Shown piece after piece: positions 6,147 through 8,205 of a stretch of 8,205 nucleotides of DNA. The notes beneath the pieces were generated by a model that saw only the letters and a list, made by a program, of their open reading frames with translations, did no database searches and was not told the DNA's origin. Within the stretch, counting starts at the first letter, position 1. Each line of letters begins with the position of its first letter. The stretch comes from Candidatus Finniella inopinata (GTDB lineage: Bacteria; Pseudomonadota; Alphaproteobacteria; Paracaedibacterales; CAITNM01), in contig CAMDPB010000041.1 in the NCBI GenBank assembly GCA_945903885.1, positions 1 to 8,205 on the forward strand, given 5' to 3'. The position numbers were made by a program, and so were the translations under genes.

Positions 6147-7238
6147 ATGTCTGAATATGATGTACAAAAACCACAGCTTGGGGGCGTTCGTCCTCTAGAG
6201 TGCGATAGTCACCACCCAATTATAGCAGCAATTGATCTTGGCACGAATTCTTGTCGCTTGCTAATTGCACGTGTAAACGTAGCAGGTGTTCGCACTAACT
6301 ATTTTCGTAGTCGTCCAAAACCGTTATCTTGGAAGGTGATTGATTCTTTTTCTAAGGTTGTTCGTTTAGGCGAAGGGCTGCACAATAATGACGAATTATC
6401 ACTAGATGCAATAGACAGAGCCATGGAAGCACTGGCAATTTGTCGTAAAAAACTGGATCGTTATCATCTGCATAGCTTACGTGCTGTTGCAACAGAAGCA
6501 TGTCGTCGTGCAACTAACAACCACGTATTGGTTGATCGCGCAAAAAAAGAACTCAATCTTGATATTGAAGTCATTGATTCAGATCAAGAAGCAAGTTTGG
6601 CCCTAAAGGGTTGCTCGGCAATGCTAAGTCCACACATTCCTTATGGAATTGTTTTTGACATCGGCGGGGGCAGCACAGAAGTTATTCTTGTTAAACTTAA
6701 AAAAGATGGTAAGCGTCGTCCTGGTTATGCCGTTCCGTTCGATGAAATTGACTCAATTTCTGTTCCCTATGGAGTAGTAACTACAACAGAAGCCGCTGGA
6801 ATTCCTATAGACACAGCCCAATCACATGAGTACTTGCAAGGTCGTATTTTTGAAGGTTTACGAGGTTTTGTTGAAAGAAACAATATCGCAAAACTTATTG
6901 AAAATGATGAATTACAAATTACCGGTAGCTCAGGAACAGTTACAACCCTTGCAGCATTTCACTTAGGCTTGGCGCAGTATGATCGTCGTCTTGTTGATGG
7001 AATGTCGATTTCTTATGAGGATTTACATGCCGTTATTGATCGTATTTTAACCATGACGCGCGAAGAACGCCTCGATCAGTCAAATATTGGCTTTAGTCGA
7101 GCAGACTACGTTTTAACTGGATCAAATATTCTAAAAGCAATATGTAACGCATTGCCGCTTAAAACAATGCGAATAGCTGATCGCGGTGTACGCGAAGGGA
7201 TACTGATTGATTTAATGTTAGAAGTTATCAGGATGTAA
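6147..7238 (+). CDS. ppx: Exopolyphosphatase / guanosine pentaphosphatase (Ppx/GppA family)
   Basis: A 363-residue protein of the ASKHA (actin-like ATPase) fold. It degrades inorganic polyphosphate and/or converts pppGpp to ppGpp; sequence alone does not separate the two. Motifs in order: phosphate-1 loop AIDLGTNSCRLLIA (28-41), the family block VVRLGEGL, AVATEACRRA, phosphate-2 loop FDIGGGSTEV (D171, G173-G175), and adenosine-type ITGSSGTVTTLAA (around G260-T264). The length covers both ASKHA lobes but not the C-terminal HD-like domain of E. coli Ppx (513 residues), which is usual for short alphaproteobacterial members. The first 23 residues precede the conserved core and vary in the family. 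The ribosome site is poor (purine-rich 6131-6145). dapF begins one base after the stop, so this is probably the first gene of a ppx-dapF-recJ operon. Confidence 0.92.
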   Translation: MSEYDVQKPQLGGVRPLECDSHHPIIAAIDLGTNSCRLLIARVNVAGVRTNYFRSRPKPLSWKVIDSFSKVVRLGEGLHNNDELSLDAIDRAMEALAICRKKLDRYHLHSLRAVATEACRRATNNHVLVDRAKKELNLDIEVIDSDQEASLALKGCSAMLSPHIPYGIVFDIGGGSTEVILVKLKKDGKRRPGYAVPFDEIDSISVPYGVVTTTEAAGIPIDTAQSHEYLQGRIFEGLRGFVERNNIAKLIENDELQITGSSGTVTTLAAFHLGLAQYDRRLVDGMSISYEDLHAVIDRILTMTREERLDQSNIGFSRADYVLTGSNILKAICNALPLKTMRIADRGVREGILIDLMLEVIRM

Positions 7239-7239
7239 T

Positions 7240-8010
7240 ATGGAATTTATAAAAGCTCAAGGTCTTGGAAATGATTTTGTCATGTTGGTTAATCCAGATG
7301 TGCCAGCCAATGACCTAAGTGATTTAAGCAGACGACTCGCTGATCGAAGATATGGCATAGGCTGTGACCAAGTGATTGTGGTACACGAAATAAATGACCG
7401 AATTAACGTTCGCTTTTTCAATGCCGATGGTTCTGAAGCTGAAAGCTGCGGTAATGGAAGCCGTTGTATTGCAAAATATTTGATGGATCAAAAACAACAA
7501 CGCACAATTACCATCGAAACCCTTGGTGGAACTCTGAACTGCCAGTTGGAAGATGATATGGTGACTATTCAAATGCCAACTCCAACAGTTGAAATTTTAG
7601 ATGGACCACAATCATTAGGGCATCTTTCCACGCCAGATGCTGTGGCAGTTAATGTAGGTAACCCACATTTGGTATGCTTTGTGGAAAATATTGATTCAGT
7701 TTCTAGCTATGGCGAAGGGTTAGAAAACCACCCTGCATTTCCACTTCGTACTAACGTTGATTTTGTGAAAATACTCGATTCTGGACATTTGCAGCTAAAA
7801 GTTTGGGAACGTGGAACAGGTATTACCCCAGCTTGTGGTAGCGGTGCGTGCGCATCAGTGGTGGCAGCTTATGCCCATAAAAAAGTTGAACAAAAAACAA
7901 AAGTTTCACAAGCGGGTGGAGATCTTTGGATTCAGTGGGATGGGCAAAAACTGTACATGTCAGGCCCCGCTGTGATTGTGTTTGCGGGCACTTTTTTCTA
8001 TAAGTCATGA
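7240..8010 (+). CDS. dapF: Diaminopimelate epimerase
   Basis: A 256-residue cytosolic, cofactor-independent racemase. It converts LL- to meso-diaminopimelate for peptidoglycan cross-linking and lysine synthesis. Both catalytic cysteines are present in their motifs: C70 in ESCGNGSRC and C199 in TPACGSGAC. Other family blocks are the N-terminal KAQGLGNDFV, CDQVIV, FFNADGSEAE, GNPHLVCFV, TNVDFV and VWERGTG. It is slightly shorter than the E. coli enzyme (274 residues), but both mirror-image halves are complete. The ATG comes one base after the ppx stop, and the gene ends in an ATGA overlap with recJ, so it is translationally linked on both sides. Presence of dapF indicates a cell that makes its own meso-diaminopimelate. 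Confidence 0.97.
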   Translation: MEFIKAQGLGNDFVMLVNPDVPANDLSDLSRRLADRRYGIGCDQVIVVHEINDRINVRFFNADGSEAESCGNGSRCIAKYLMDQKQQRTITIETLGGTLNCQLEDDMVTIQMPTPTVEILDGPQSLGHLSTPDAVAVNVGNPHLVCFVENIDSVSSYGEGLENHPAFPLRTNVDFVKILDSGHLQLKVWERGTGITPACGSGACASVVAAYAHKKVEQKTKVSQAGGDLWIQWDGQKLYMSGPAVIVFAGTFFYKS

Positions 8011-8205
8011 AATCTTTAAAGGGTTTTGATTGGGTTTTAGCATCTGCCGAAGATCGGCGGGTAATGCAGTACATGCAGTCGTACGAACTTCCTGAATTCT
8101 TATCACGTATTCTTGTGGCGCGAGATATTCACTTCAATCAGGTAAAAGATTTTCTGAACCCTTCATTGAAACGCTTTTTACCTGAACCTTTTCTTTTAAA
8201 CGACA
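8007..8205 (+). CDS. recJ: Single-stranded-DNA-specific exonuclease RecJ, N-terminal part only
   Basis: The first 66 codons of a gene that continues past the right edge. The translation resembles the RecJ N-terminus: a leading Trp (W9), the helical segment LPEFLSRILVARDI, and the signature FLNPSLKRFLPEPFLLND just before the DHH phosphoesterase domain, which lies outside the window. RecJ degrades single-stranded DNA 5' to 3' in recombination and mismatch repair. The start ATG overlaps the dapF stop (ATGA, 4 nt) and has no visible Shine-Dalgarno site, so translation probably depends on dapF. The catalytic residues cannot be checked here. Confidence 0.88.
   Translation, partial: MKSLKGFDWVLASAEDRRVMQYMQSYELPEFLSRILVARDIHFNQVKDFLNPSLKRFLPEPFLLND

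Noticed and set aside
1..8205. CRISPR arrays, insertion sequences or riboswitches
   Set aside because: No regularly spaced repeats, transposase-like reading frames or recognisable riboswitch cores were seen on either strand.

Overview
The window is a moderately AT-rich bacterial chromosome segment. It reads best as an alphaproteobacterium. The clearest hints are the alphaproteobacterial look of the end of the PolA 5'-nuclease domain and its full set of 3'-5' exonuclease residues. A Ppx/GppA protein without a C-terminal HD domain and a secreted DUF4214 protein also fit. A host-associated AT-rich lineage such as Holosporales is possible, but that is inference from style and no tree was built.

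Layout, left to right: (1) The 3' three quarters of polA (DNA polymerase I) runs off the left edge and overlaps hemW (haem chaperone, radical SAM) by 8 nt. (2) An AT-rich spacer leads to a two-gene unit: a signal-peptide-bearing outer-membrane beta-barrel protein, then a secreted protein with a duplicated DUF4214 domain and an alanine-rich tail. Its Shine-Dalgarno site sits on the stop codon of the barrel gene, and the unit ends in a good Rho-independent terminator. (3) A type II toxin-antitoxin pair follows (ribbon-helix-helix antitoxin plus MazF/PemK toxin, 17-nt overlap), with a near-palindrome upstream that may be an operator. (4) A tRNA-Gln(CUG) gene lies on the minus strand and converges on the toxin gene with only 10 nt between them. 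(5) A tightly packed housekeeping operon closes the window: ppx/gppA, then dapF after 1 nt, then recJ (4-nt overlap), which runs off the right edge.

The two ends are conserved core functions: DNA repair and replication (PolA, RecJ), haem handling (HemW), polyphosphate/(p)ppGpp metabolism (Ppx/GppA), and diaminopimelate for cell wall and lysine (DapF). The middle, about 3188-5991, is accessory: a cell-envelope/secreted pair plus a toxin-antitoxin module ending at a tRNA gene, which is the typical composition of a variable locus. The least described part is the barrel plus DUF4214 pair. Its translational coupling suggests the two proteins act together at the cell surface, but nothing in the sequence proves the function.
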